This document shows positions 1-4,190 of a stretch of DNA of 6,085 bases, piece after piece. The stretch is from Nitrososphaerota archaeon (GTDB lineage: Archaea; Thermoproteota; Nitrososphaeria; Nitrososphaerales; UBA183), in assembly GCA_027886925.1 (NCBI GenBank), contig JAPCJN010000123.1, positions 1 to 6,085 of the forward strand, in the 5' to 3' direction. Numbering within the stretch: position 1 is the first letter of the stretch; every line of letters starts with the position of its first letter. The notes beneath the pieces were generated by a model. That model was not told where the DNA came from. It made no database searches and saw only the letters and a program-made list of their open reading frames with translations. A program made the translations under genes and the position numbers.

Positions 1-1
1 A

Positions 2-40
2 GCAGGTCTGAGCAAAGAGGAGTTTCTGAAGCTTCTCTGA
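2..40 (+). CDS. Possible C-terminal tail of a gene entering from the left (very weak)
   Basis: Reading frame 2 from the left edge gives AGLSKEEFLKLL followed by a TGA stop at 38-40. The short peptide is amphipathic and looks like the end of a helical protein, but twelve codons cannot establish a gene. The first frame is also open, to a stop near 159, with a less protein-like composition. I cannot name a product. The sequence left of the window would settle it at once. Confidence 0.2.
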   Translation, partial: AGLSKEEFLKLL

Positions 41-273
41 AAGACTCAACCAATCGAGCCGCCGCATTGATTTCGATTCGCGACCGGGAAATGAAGCATG
101 GCTACACGCATCTGCGACCGGTCCGAATCGCTGCGCAGGCCAGGGGTCCCTGCCTCTGACAAGCGTCTGGCCTCCCTGTTCACTAGTGGCAATACCGCCC
201 AGGGCGAGGCTGACGTAGCTCGACGCAATCCGATCAGTGGCTCTCTACCGTAGGGGCGTGGTCGGTTGAGCCT
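41..273. other. Intergenic stretch, no gene recognised
   Basis: This stretch lies downstream of the minus-strand hydrolase stop. A 60-codon minus-strand frame spans much of it, but its composition (rich in Arg and Ser, no recognisable motif) looks like chance. No tRNA, T-rich terminator or repeat is convincing here. A segment at 72-91 matches the first tRNA-end repeat at 14 of 20 positions, which is too weak to call. Confidence 0.4.
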
Positions 274-1392
274 CTAAGTCCTAATCTCGCTAAGAGCGGT
301 AAGCAGGTCGCTCGCATATATTTCTGGAACCTCCAGCGCAGCGAAGTGTCCGCCTTTCTCCATCTTCTTGTAGCGCTTTAGATTCACGTTTCGTTCTGCC
401 CACTCTCTCGGTGTCGGCGCATCGGCTGGATAACAGGTGACAGCCGCAGGAACCTCGCTACGCATGGCGGATCTTGGTCCACCGGGAGTGGTGTAAGTGG
501 CACGGGTGTTTTCCAGATAGGTGCGAGCGGCCGTATTAGCCGTTTGAGTAACCCAGTAAATCATGACGTTTGTCAGCAACTCGTCCTTGCTGAACCGACT
601 CTCTAGATCCTCGTTCGTTTTGCATCCGCTCCACGTGTAGAACTTTTCGATGATCCAGCCAGCCAACCCGGCCGGCGAATCGTTCAGGGCCTGAGCAACG
701 GTCTGCGGCTTGGTGCCCTGAATCATGGCATAGGCACCCTCAGTATACCACCACCGTTGGATAAAGCCAGCAAACTCTTTTTCTGCATCCGACATCTTGG
801 AAGAGTCTTCTTGCCCGGTCGGGAAACCGACGTCCGTCAGATGAATGGCGGACACAGACTTCGGATGCGTGGCAGCCAAGACCCTTGCCACGCCGCCGCC
901 TAGATCGCCGCCGGCCACGGCGTATGTCTGATAGCCGAGCTCGATCATCAGCTCTGCCATTAACTCTGCGGCCGCGTCGGACGACATTGCCTTGCGTTCT
1001 GAGAATCCAAAGCCAGGTAGCGAAGGTATCACGAGGTCGTATTCGCCTTTGAGCAGTGGGATCACTTTGTAGAAACGGTAAAACGAATCCGGCCAACCGT
1101 GCAGCAATAGCAGCGGCGTAGCGGCCTTGTCGCTCTTCTCGTGAATAAAGTGCAGGCTTGTGTTACCTGTTTCGAGGGTAAAATGCCTAAATTCGTTGAG
1201 CTCGGTCTCGGCCATGCGCCAATCGAAAGTATCTTGCCAGTAGCTGACCAGCTCTTGTAGATATTGTGGATCTGTTCCGTAGTTCCAGCCCACGTTATTG
1301 ACGTCGTCAGCCCAGCGTGTTTGCTCTAGGCGCTCCTGTAAATCGTCCAGCAATTCTTGAGCGACAGTAATTTCATAGGGTCTGCCAAGCAT
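274..1392 (-). CDS. Epoxide hydrolase-type alpha/beta hydrolase
   Basis: Predicted cytosolic hydrolase that would open epoxides to diols, or attack a related ester or halide, through an aspartate nucleophile. Counting from an upstream GTG at 1407 (377 residues), an epoxide hydrolase N-terminal domain covers about 8-120. It is followed by the oxyanion-hole motif HGWPDS (103-108), the nucleophile elbow AGGDLGGG with Asp168, a lid region with AARTYLEN (candidate oxygen-activating Tyr297), and catalytic His354 in KGGHFAALE. Length and motif order fit the family. I prefer ATG 1392 because a TATA element at 1424-1431 puts transcription start near 1401, after the GTG, and AGGA lies just before this ATG. 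The protein has no signal peptide and no operon partner. The elbow has Leu where family members usually have Trp (GGDWG). The family is commoner in bacteria and fungi, so horizontal transfer is plausible. Substrate unknown. Confidence 0.9.
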   Translation of the reverse strand: MLGRPYEITVAQELLDDLQERLEQTRWADDVNNVGWNYGTDPQYLQELVSYWQDTFDWRMAETELNEFRHFTLETGNTSLHFIHEKSDKAATPLLLLHGWPDSFYRFYKVIPLLKGEYDLVIPSLPGFGFSERKAMSSDAAAELMAELMIELGYQTYAVAGGDLGGGVARVLAATHPKSVSAIHLTDVGFPTGQEDSSKMSDAEKEFAGFIQRWWYTEGAYAMIQGTKPQTVAQALNDSPAGLAGWIIEKFYTWSGCKTNEDLESRFSKDELLTNVMIYWVTQTANTAARTYLENTRATYTTPGGPRSAMRSEVPAAVTCYPADAPTPREWAERNVNLKRYKKMEKGGHFAALEVPEIYASDLLTALSEIRT

Positions 1393-1423
1393 CTTTCCTG
1401 ACAGCACAATTTGCCGCTAGCGA

Positions 1424-1431
1424 TATTTTAA
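1424..1431 (-). promoter_or_regulatory. TATA element of the hydrolase gene
   Basis: On the minus strand this reads TTAAAATA, close to the archaeal TATA consensus. Its centre is about 35 bases upstream of ATG 1392, predicting a start near 1401 and a leader of about eight bases. A perfect 8-base palindrome CGCTAGCG (1415-1422) lies immediately downstream and could be an operator. Confidence 0.5.
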
Positions 1432-1690
1432 CATTGACTCAATTAGACCATTATGACGATATGCTTTCAAACGAAAATGTGCAACATCTTTCCTCAAAAG
1501 TGGAGGTGGGAAGCTTGTATGCATCCACCCGATACGCGACCGCGACAAACAAATGCTCCTGCGCAGTGCAGGAGTCATGGTAGCGCCCGTCAGACCCACG
1601 GACTGGCCTTTACGCTGGAATGGAGAGGCCACATCAGTTCAAACCCGTAGAGGTACGAACCCTTGAATTTCGATACCGTTTCGAGCACCA
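1432..1690. other. Gene-poor stretch left of the first tRNA-end repeat
   Basis: No convincing gene. Short open frames on both strands (plus 1453-1650, minus 1417-1632) overlap each other, have unusual composition and show no known motif. The stretch contains one clean hairpin (1556-1574) and a GAACCC-containing segment around 1655-1675 with an imperfect inverted repeat (GGTACGAA against TTCG-A-TACC). It may be a decayed remnant of an earlier insertion, but nothing in it proves that. Confidence 0.35.
1556..1574. repeat. Perfect 7-bp inverted repeat (hairpin)
   Basis: CTCCTGC at 1556-1562 and GCAGGAG at 1568-1574 are exact reverse complements around a five-base loop. There is no T-run after it on either strand, so it is not an obvious terminator. 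Role unknown. Confidence 0.5.
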
Positions 1691-1696
1691 AAACGC

Positions 1697-1716
1697 TTCG
1701 ATTCCCTTCCGGCCCA
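1697..1716 (+). repeat. tRNA 3'-end fragment, copy 1 (putative att site)
   Basis: TTCGATTCCCTTCCGGCCCA has the form of a tRNA T-loop (TTCGATT), 3' T-stem strand (CCCTT), 3' acceptor strand (CCGGCCC) and discriminator A. It matches copy 2 at 19 of 20 positions. The preceding bases AACGC only partly pair as a T-stem, and no D or anticodon arm precedes it, so this is a remnant and not a working tRNA gene. It would mark the left border of the first toxin-antitoxin cassette. Confidence 0.65.
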
Positions 1717-1744
1717 CAGTTCGATAGCTCAGAATGAACTCTGC

Positions 1745-1761
1745 TAGGCTATATGAGCCTA
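1745..1761 (-). terminator. Small hairpin after the AbrB-fold gene, possible terminator
   Basis: TAGGCT (1745-1750) and AGCCTA (1756-1761) are exact reverse complements around a five-base loop, starting about 15 bases past the stop of the minus-strand gene. No T-run follows on the minus strand, and archaeal termination usually relies on T-runs, so the role is doubtful. Confidence 0.2.
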
Positions 1762-1776
1762 ATTCACACGATTCCA

Positions 1777-2139
1777 TCAAGGAATTCGAACGGTTCCGTC
1801 ATTGAGGACTTCGCGCGTCCCCTTCCTCATGATTATCAGATCCCCCTTCCGTATCCATAGCACCCTCTCCTCTTTCTGGGGGGTGATTTTCAGGTTCAAC
1901 GCCTGCTGAACGTGTCTTGGGATGGCCGATGTTCCATTCTTCCTTAGCATGGTCTTTCTCCAATCCGATTGCGGCGTTCCTCTGGTAACAATTACCTCGT
2001 CCCCCGCCGGCGTCCAGAGGAGCTTGGACCGGTCGCCTGGCTTCGGCTTCAGGCTCAGCGCTTCCATCACCTTTTCAGGGACGTTCGTCGTCCCTCCCAT
2101 GTTCAGAATCGTCTCGCCGAGGAGGAGTTCTCTTGCCAA
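1777..2139 (-). CDS. Double SpoVT/AbrB-fold (swapped-hairpin) DNA-binding protein, antitoxin-like
   Basis: A 120-residue protein made of two similar halves, each of the swapped-hairpin AbrB/MazE/SpoVT type. The first runs from about 9-54 (ETILNMGGTTNVPEKVMEAL, then KLLWTPAGDEVIVTRG). The second runs from about 61-109 (KTMLRKNGTSAIPRHVQQAL, then RVLWIRKGDLIIMRKG). Both have the pattern of a Gly-Thr turn, (V/I)P, a short helix, then two strands around a (K/A)GD turn. Two halves in one chain could form the DNA-binding fold that normally needs a dimer. Start TTG 2139 is chosen because it is the first start in the frame and sits about 33 bases from a TATA element at 2169-2176. No toxin gene lies next to it in the same direction, so it is either an orphan regulator or a transcription factor for the divergent vapBC, about 390 bases away. 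Family fairly secure, target unknown. Confidence 0.8.
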   Translation of the reverse strand: MARELLLGETILNMGGTTNVPEKVMEALSLKPKPGDRSKLLWTPAGDEVIVTRGTPQSDWRKTMLRKNGTSAIPRHVQQALNLKITPQKEERVLWIRKGDLIIMRKGTREVLNDGTVRIP

Positions 2140-2168
2140 GTCGGAGCGTCGAGCTCTTCACACGCCAG

Positions 2169-2176
2169 ATACTTAA
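2169..2176 (-). promoter_or_regulatory. TATA element of the AbrB-fold gene
   Basis: The minus strand reads TTAAGTAT here. Its centre lies about 33 bases upstream of TTG 2139, which predicts a transcript start near 2146 and a leader of about seven bases. Confidence 0.4.
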
Positions 2177-2498
2177 TCACACTCAAGGCAAAGCTGGGCT
2201 CAATTCTTCTTTTGCTGGATGGATGCCCGTCGGACCCACAGCGTAACACCAGAACGTGTCGCAGTTGCCCCTCTAACGGGTGGCAGAGGAAAGGAAGAAA
2301 GCGGCACAGCGAATACGAGTGGAAACAGCGCCAGGAGACGCAAGCCTTACGCAATCGGCAGGCATAGACGCGGCGTCATGATTTGGGTCTGAGCGAGGGC
2401 GAACCCAGGTGAGTTCGACTGCTCCAGAAGTTTGCGCTCTCAGATTTGCGATCCATGTGGAAGCCTTCCGGGTGCTCCGAGGCTCGGGACAAGAACAG
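2177..2498. other. Divergent intergenic region between the AbrB-fold gene and vapBC
   Basis: About 320 bases without a convincing gene. Frames on both strands across it are rich in Arg and Cys and match nothing I know. It contains the imperfect hairpin at 2388-2428 and carries the divergent promoters at its two ends. Confidence 0.4.
2388..2428. repeat. Long imperfect hairpin with bulges
   Basis: The outer arms pair TCTG (2388-2391) with CAGA (2425-2428), then AGC (2392-2394) with GCT (2421-2423) across a bulged C. The inner arms CGAACCCAG (2400-2408) and GTGAGTTCG (2409-2417) are complementary at 7 of 9 positions. The inner GAACCC/GTTC core resembles the palindrome in tRNA-end copy 2 (3225-3241), so it may be a decayed relative of that site. 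Confidence 0.35.
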
Positions 2499-2506
2499 AT
2501 AATATG
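2499..2506 (+). promoter_or_regulatory. TATA element of vapBC 1
   Basis: ATAATATG is centred about 26 bases upstream of ATG 2528, exactly the distance expected for a leaderless archaeal transcript starting on the A of that ATG. This is the main reason for preferring 2528 over the in-frame upstream starts at 2432 and 2504. Confidence 0.45.
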
Positions 2507-2527
2507 TACTTATGCTCTTTTGCCCTT

Positions 2528-2815
2528 ATGGGCAGCTTGAAAGTCGTAATCGGTGACGAGGTGGAAAAGCAATTCAGACGCACCGCAATGAGACGGTACG
2601 GATATGCAAAGGGCGCTTTGAGCGAAGCCGCCGAGGCAGCTCTTAGTGAATGGTCATCAAGGGAGGACACTGAGGTTCCCATGCCCAGTATGGACGACCC
2701 TGTAGCAGCGATCGAGGGCCTGCTAAAGCACGTAGGAGCGACCTCTGTGGAATTGCAGCACGAGGCGAGCAGAGTCAGGGTGAGGAGGAGGACGCTTGAC
2801 AAGACTACTGGTTGA
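2528..2815 (+). CDS. VapB-type antitoxin of pair 1
   Basis: A 95-residue protein. Residues about 4-43 (SLKVVIGDEVEKQFRRTAMR, then KGALSEAAEAALSEW) have a beta strand followed by two helices, as in ribbon-helix-helix antitoxins. The middle (about 44-75) is acidic and the tail (about 76-92) is very basic (SRVRVRRRTLDK). The family assignment rests on the fold pattern and the position directly before a PIN-domain toxin gene. Its stop overlaps the toxin start by 20 bases, as in translationally coupled toxin-antitoxin operons. It would bind and neutralise the toxin and repress its own promoter. Starts at 2432 and 2504 are possible, but they would add an N-terminus unlike the family and disagree with the TATA spacing. 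Confidence 0.7.
   Translation: MGSLKVVIGDEVEKQFRRTAMRRYGYAKGALSEAAEAALSEWSSREDTEVPMPSMDDPVAAIEGLLKHVGATSVELQHEASRVRVRRRTLDKTTG
2782..2791 (+). promoter_or_regulatory. Strong ribosome-binding site for vapC 1 (decides a TTG start)
   Basis: GAGGAGGAGG ends four bases before TTG 2796, inside the end of the antitoxin gene. It supports TTG 2796 as the toxin start and implies translation coupled to the antitoxin. Confidence 0.6.
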
Positions 2816-3233
2816 TGCCAACATTTTCCTGGAGCTGGAACTCGGCCAATCAAAGTCCGCAGAATGCAAAGACTTCCTCACAAAGGTCGCGAGCGGCAGG
2901 CTGAATGCTTCCACCATGGATTTCATACTGGACAGCACAGCTGTGGTAACTGACCGAGACGCGCCAGCCAGTGACATCAGGAAGTTCTTCGCGAGCTTGA
3001 TCCTCTACAAAGGTCTCTTCGTCCACAACCTCGACCTGAAGGGGAGAATTTTGGCGACCGAAGTGATGGATAGCAATAGGCTGAGCTTCGATGATTCGAC
3101 CTCGGTCGCCGCTATGAGACGACTGGGGATCAAGGAGATCGTTTCCTTCGATTGGGACTTTGACAAGATTGCTGGGATAACCAGAATCGAACCCAAGATG
3201 GCATCGGCTAGAATCAAACGGTCCGAACCCTGA
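2796..3233 (+). CDS. vapC: VapC-type PIN-domain toxin of pair 1
   Basis: A 145-residue PIN-domain ribonuclease, expected to cut RNA with divalent metal when not held by its antitoxin. Acidic residues in PIN order: Asp7 in RLLVDANIFLELE; Asp42 or Asp46 in STMDFILDS, where most VapC proteins have Glu; Asp99/Asp100 in RLSFDDSTSVAAM; and Asp119 with Asp121/123 in IVSFDWDFDKI. The length is typical. Start TTG 2796 follows a strong GAGGAGGAGG at the right distance and overlaps the upstream antitoxin by 20 bases. The last codons and the TGA stop lie inside the border repeat (3212-3258), so the C-terminus ARIKRSEP is written by the repeat. That tail may therefore have been created or trimmed by integration. 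The RNA target cannot be read from the sequence. Confidence 0.85.
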   Translation: MTRLLVDANIFLELELGQSKSAECKDFLTKVASGRLNASTMDFILDSTAVVTDRDAPASDIRKFFASLILYKGLFVHNLDLKGRILATEVMDSNRLSFDDSTSVAAMRRLGIKEIVSFDWDFDKIAGITRIEPKMASARIKRSEP

Positions 3234-3258
3234 CAGGGTTCGAATCCCTTCCGGCCCA
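3212..3258 (+). repeat. tRNA 3'-end fragment, copy 2, with upstream palindrome (putative att site)
   Basis: The right half (from about 3235) reads as T-stem AGGG, T-loop TTCGAAT, CCCTT, acceptor strand CCGGCCC and discriminator A. Upstream there is no tRNA body but a perfect 8+1+8 palindrome, GAACCCTG-A-CAGGGTTC (3225-3241), whose right arm is also the 5' T-stem. The 47 bases match copy 3 at 38 positions, so the repeated unit extends beyond the tRNA part. Loss of the rest of the tRNA argues for a recombination scar or att site. The vapC 1 stop codon lies within it. Confidence 0.7.
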
Positions 3259-3343
3259 TCTTTTACTAGAAGGAACCCCTGTGTTCAAAGCCGAATTCTA
3301 ATCTCTGAGCTTGGCGAGGGAGTGTTTCCTCCTCCTCCTTACC

Positions 3344-3775
3344 TCAATCGCGCCGGGAGTAGCCAGGGAGGGGCAGAGTGTCATCGGGGAATTTTTGAAG
3401 CAGTTCGCTATCTTCGGTGATGACCTTCGTCCCGAGTCGCTGCGCGAGGGCTACATAACACGAATCGTAAACGGTCACGTCTTCCTTAAGGCTGAGCTCG
3501 CCCGTCCACTCCAGCAACCTTCCTCTCGGTCTCCATATGCCAAACTTGTACTTGCTCAATGACCCCGCGACCATAGCGAGATCGGCCTCCCCGAATAACT
3601 TGCTGGACCTTATGGCATTCATCACTTCGTAGAAGAGTAGGGTAGGAACCGAGAGGCTTGCCCGTCCCGTGGCGAAATCGTCCCTCAATCTAGTGGCGAT
3701 ATCGGAACCTGATTCGAGCAGAAACCACTTGACCACAACAGACGAATCCACTACGTATTCTTTGTTTTTCGCCAC
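3344..3775 (-). CDS. vapC: VapC-type PIN-domain toxin of pair 2
   Basis: A 143-residue PIN-domain ribonuclease toxin with all four expected acidic positions: Asp10 in YVVDSSVVVKWF, Glu50 in TLLFYEVMNAI, Asp104 in TVYDSCYVALAQ, and Asp122 in KVITEDSELL. It belongs to a different VapC subgroup from the first toxin (DSSVVVKW signature) and looks fully intact. Start GTG 3775 is preferred because it opens just before the first PIN strand and lies about seven bases after a GAGGGTGGT run. The gene overlaps the end of the antitoxin reading frame by 25 bases. Because that antitoxin frame is broken, either this toxin is silent, it is controlled by the split antitoxin pieces, or the frameshift is a sequencing error. 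The RNA target is unknown. Confidence 0.9.
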   Translation of the reverse strand: MAKNKEYVVDSSVVVKWFLLESGSDIATRLRDDFATGRASLSVPTLLFYEVMNAIRSSKLFGEADLAMVAGSLSKYKFGIWRPRGRLLEWTGELSLKEDVTVYDSCYVALAQRLGTKVITEDSELLQKFPDDTLPLPGYSRRD

Positions 3776-3980
3776 TGCTTGACCACCCTCAGCGCAGTCC
3801 AGTCCTTGGGTGCTTCGCGTTTCACCCTCTCATTCAGGATTACCGCCTCAGCCATGTCTCCTTCGCCCTCATCTCCCTGATTTCTTCGCTCCAATTCGTT
3901 TCCACACGTTCCATCTTCTGTTTGAGAGAGGCAGGCAGCGTAATCGTCGTCCTGACCAGTCTCTCGGCTCTCTTTGCCAT
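3751..3980 (-). pseudogene. vapB: vapB antitoxin of pair 2, frameshifted (or split into two short frames)
   Basis: From ATG 3980 the first frame gives 46 residues starting MAKRAERLVRTTITLP and including NWSEEIREMRAKE, an N-terminal ribbon-helix-helix domain, then stops at 3840-3842. The frame shifted by one base (-1) continues as DMAEAVILNERVKREAPKDW and ends RVVKQWRKTKNT at TAG 3751-3753. This is the expected VapC-binding tail (compare the AVxxNExxRxxAPxxW...WR pattern of VapB). Joining the frames gives about 77 residues, the normal VapB length, so a one-base loss in the purine-rich stretch around 3857-3875 is the simplest reading. The second piece has its own ATG at 3855, preceded by AAGGAG two bases away, so separate translation of a 34-residue toxin-binding peptide is conceivable. 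No clear slippery heptamer supports programmed frameshifting. Confidence 0.75.
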
Positions 3981-3996
3981 ACTGATATTATCAGTA
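3980..3996. promoter_or_regulatory. Perfect 17-base palindrome at the vapBC 2 start, probable operator
   Basis: TACTGATA and TATCAGTA are exact reverse complements around one central base. The palindrome lies between the TATA element and the antitoxin ATG and overlaps its first base, covering the predicted transcription start near 3985. This is a natural place for the VapB ribbon-helix-helix domain to repress its own operon. Confidence 0.6.
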
Positions 3997-4007
3997 ATAC
4001 GGAATGC

Positions 4008-4015
4008 TATTTAAG
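4008..4015 (-). promoter_or_regulatory. TATA element of vapBC 2
   Basis: The minus strand reads CTTAAATA, a good archaeal TATA element. Its centre is about 31 bases upstream of ATG 3980, predicting a start near 3985 and a leader of about five bases. Confidence 0.6.
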
Positions 4016-4108
4016 CGGCTCGGAACCTTCCCAATCTGTGCTTCGACCACAGCTGATTGACAATTACGTCCAAGATTACGAACCACAATCCTCTCACCGG
4101 TCGCAAAA

Positions 4109-4155
4109 AATCATACGGGTTGAACCCTATCAGGGAACAAATCCCTTCCGGCCCA
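4109..4155 (+). repeat. tRNA 3'-end fragment, copy 3 (putative att site)
   Basis: It matches copy 2 at 38 of 47 positions, including AATCCCTTCCGGCCCA at the right end and GAACCCT..CAGGG to its left. The T-loop has changed (AACAAAT where copy 2 has TTCGAAT), so it could not be part of a functional tRNA. The palindrome is partly kept (TTGAACCCT against AGGGAACAA, 7 of 9 complementary). It is the right border of the cassette region; no further copy appears downstream in the window. Confidence 0.65.
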
Positions 4156-4190
4156 CTCGGTTTCATTCTCGAATGCCAGAGGCAAGCTTC

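Larger units (their letters stand above)
1717..3258 (+). mobile_element. Putative cassette 1: AbrB-fold gene plus vapBC, bounded by tRNA-end repeats
   Basis: The 1.5-kb segment between tRNA-end copies 1 and 2 carries a double AbrB-fold gene and a divergent vapBC pair. The direct repeats in one orientation are what site-specific integration into the 3' end of a tRNA gene leaves behind. No integrase or transposase is encoded within it, so it would be mobilised in trans or be an immobile remnant. The borders are inferred from the repeats only. Confidence 0.4.
3259..4155 (+). mobile_element. Putative cassette 2: vapBC pair bounded by tRNA-end repeats
   Basis: The 0.9-kb segment between tRNA-end copies 2 and 3 contains one vapB-vapC operon on the minus strand, its promoter and little else. 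The shared 47-base border on both sides suggests that each cassette carries one border copy at its right end. No recombinase is encoded. The cassette interpretation is an inference from repeat spacing and content. Confidence 0.4.

Noticed and set aside
72..91. Possible fourth tRNA-end repeat
   Set aside because: It begins with the same TTCGATTC as copy 1 but matches only 14 of 20 positions and lacks the CCGGCCCA acceptor end, so chance is sufficient.
1417..1650. Overlapping short open frames on both strands
   Set aside because: No known motif, no supporting start signals, and odd composition; treated as chance frames.
1637..1660. T-loop-like GTTCAAACCC, possibly from a second tRNA
   Set aside because: The flanking bases do not form a T-stem and there is no acceptor complement nearby.
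1717..1765. Possible tRNA (TAGCTCAG followed by a 5-bp stem with a 7-base loop)
   Set aside because: The supposed anticodon loop has A where T33 is invariant, and no acceptor or T-arm can be built around it.
2103..2367. Open frames across the AbrB/vapB intergenic region
   Set aside because: They overlap the AbrB-fold gene in other frames or are Arg- and Cys-rich without homology I can recognise.
3212..3258. A complete tRNA gene ending at copy 2
   Set aside because: The bases upstream of the T-arm cannot be folded into anticodon and D arms, and no GGGCCGG 5' acceptor strand is present in the window.
3274..3287. GAAC-CCCTGT-GTTC inverted repeat just right of copy 2
   Set aside because: Only four-base arms; similar in flavour to the border palindrome but too short to separate from chance.
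4036..4052. CTGTG/CACAG stem with a seven-base loop upstream of vapB 2
   Set aside because: A five-base stem in an intergenic region is common by chance and the loop does not fit a T-arm.
1697..4155. CRISPR array
   Set aside because: The three repeats are separated by about 0.9 and 1.5 kb of genes and end as tRNA acceptor sequences, which is not CRISPR organisation.
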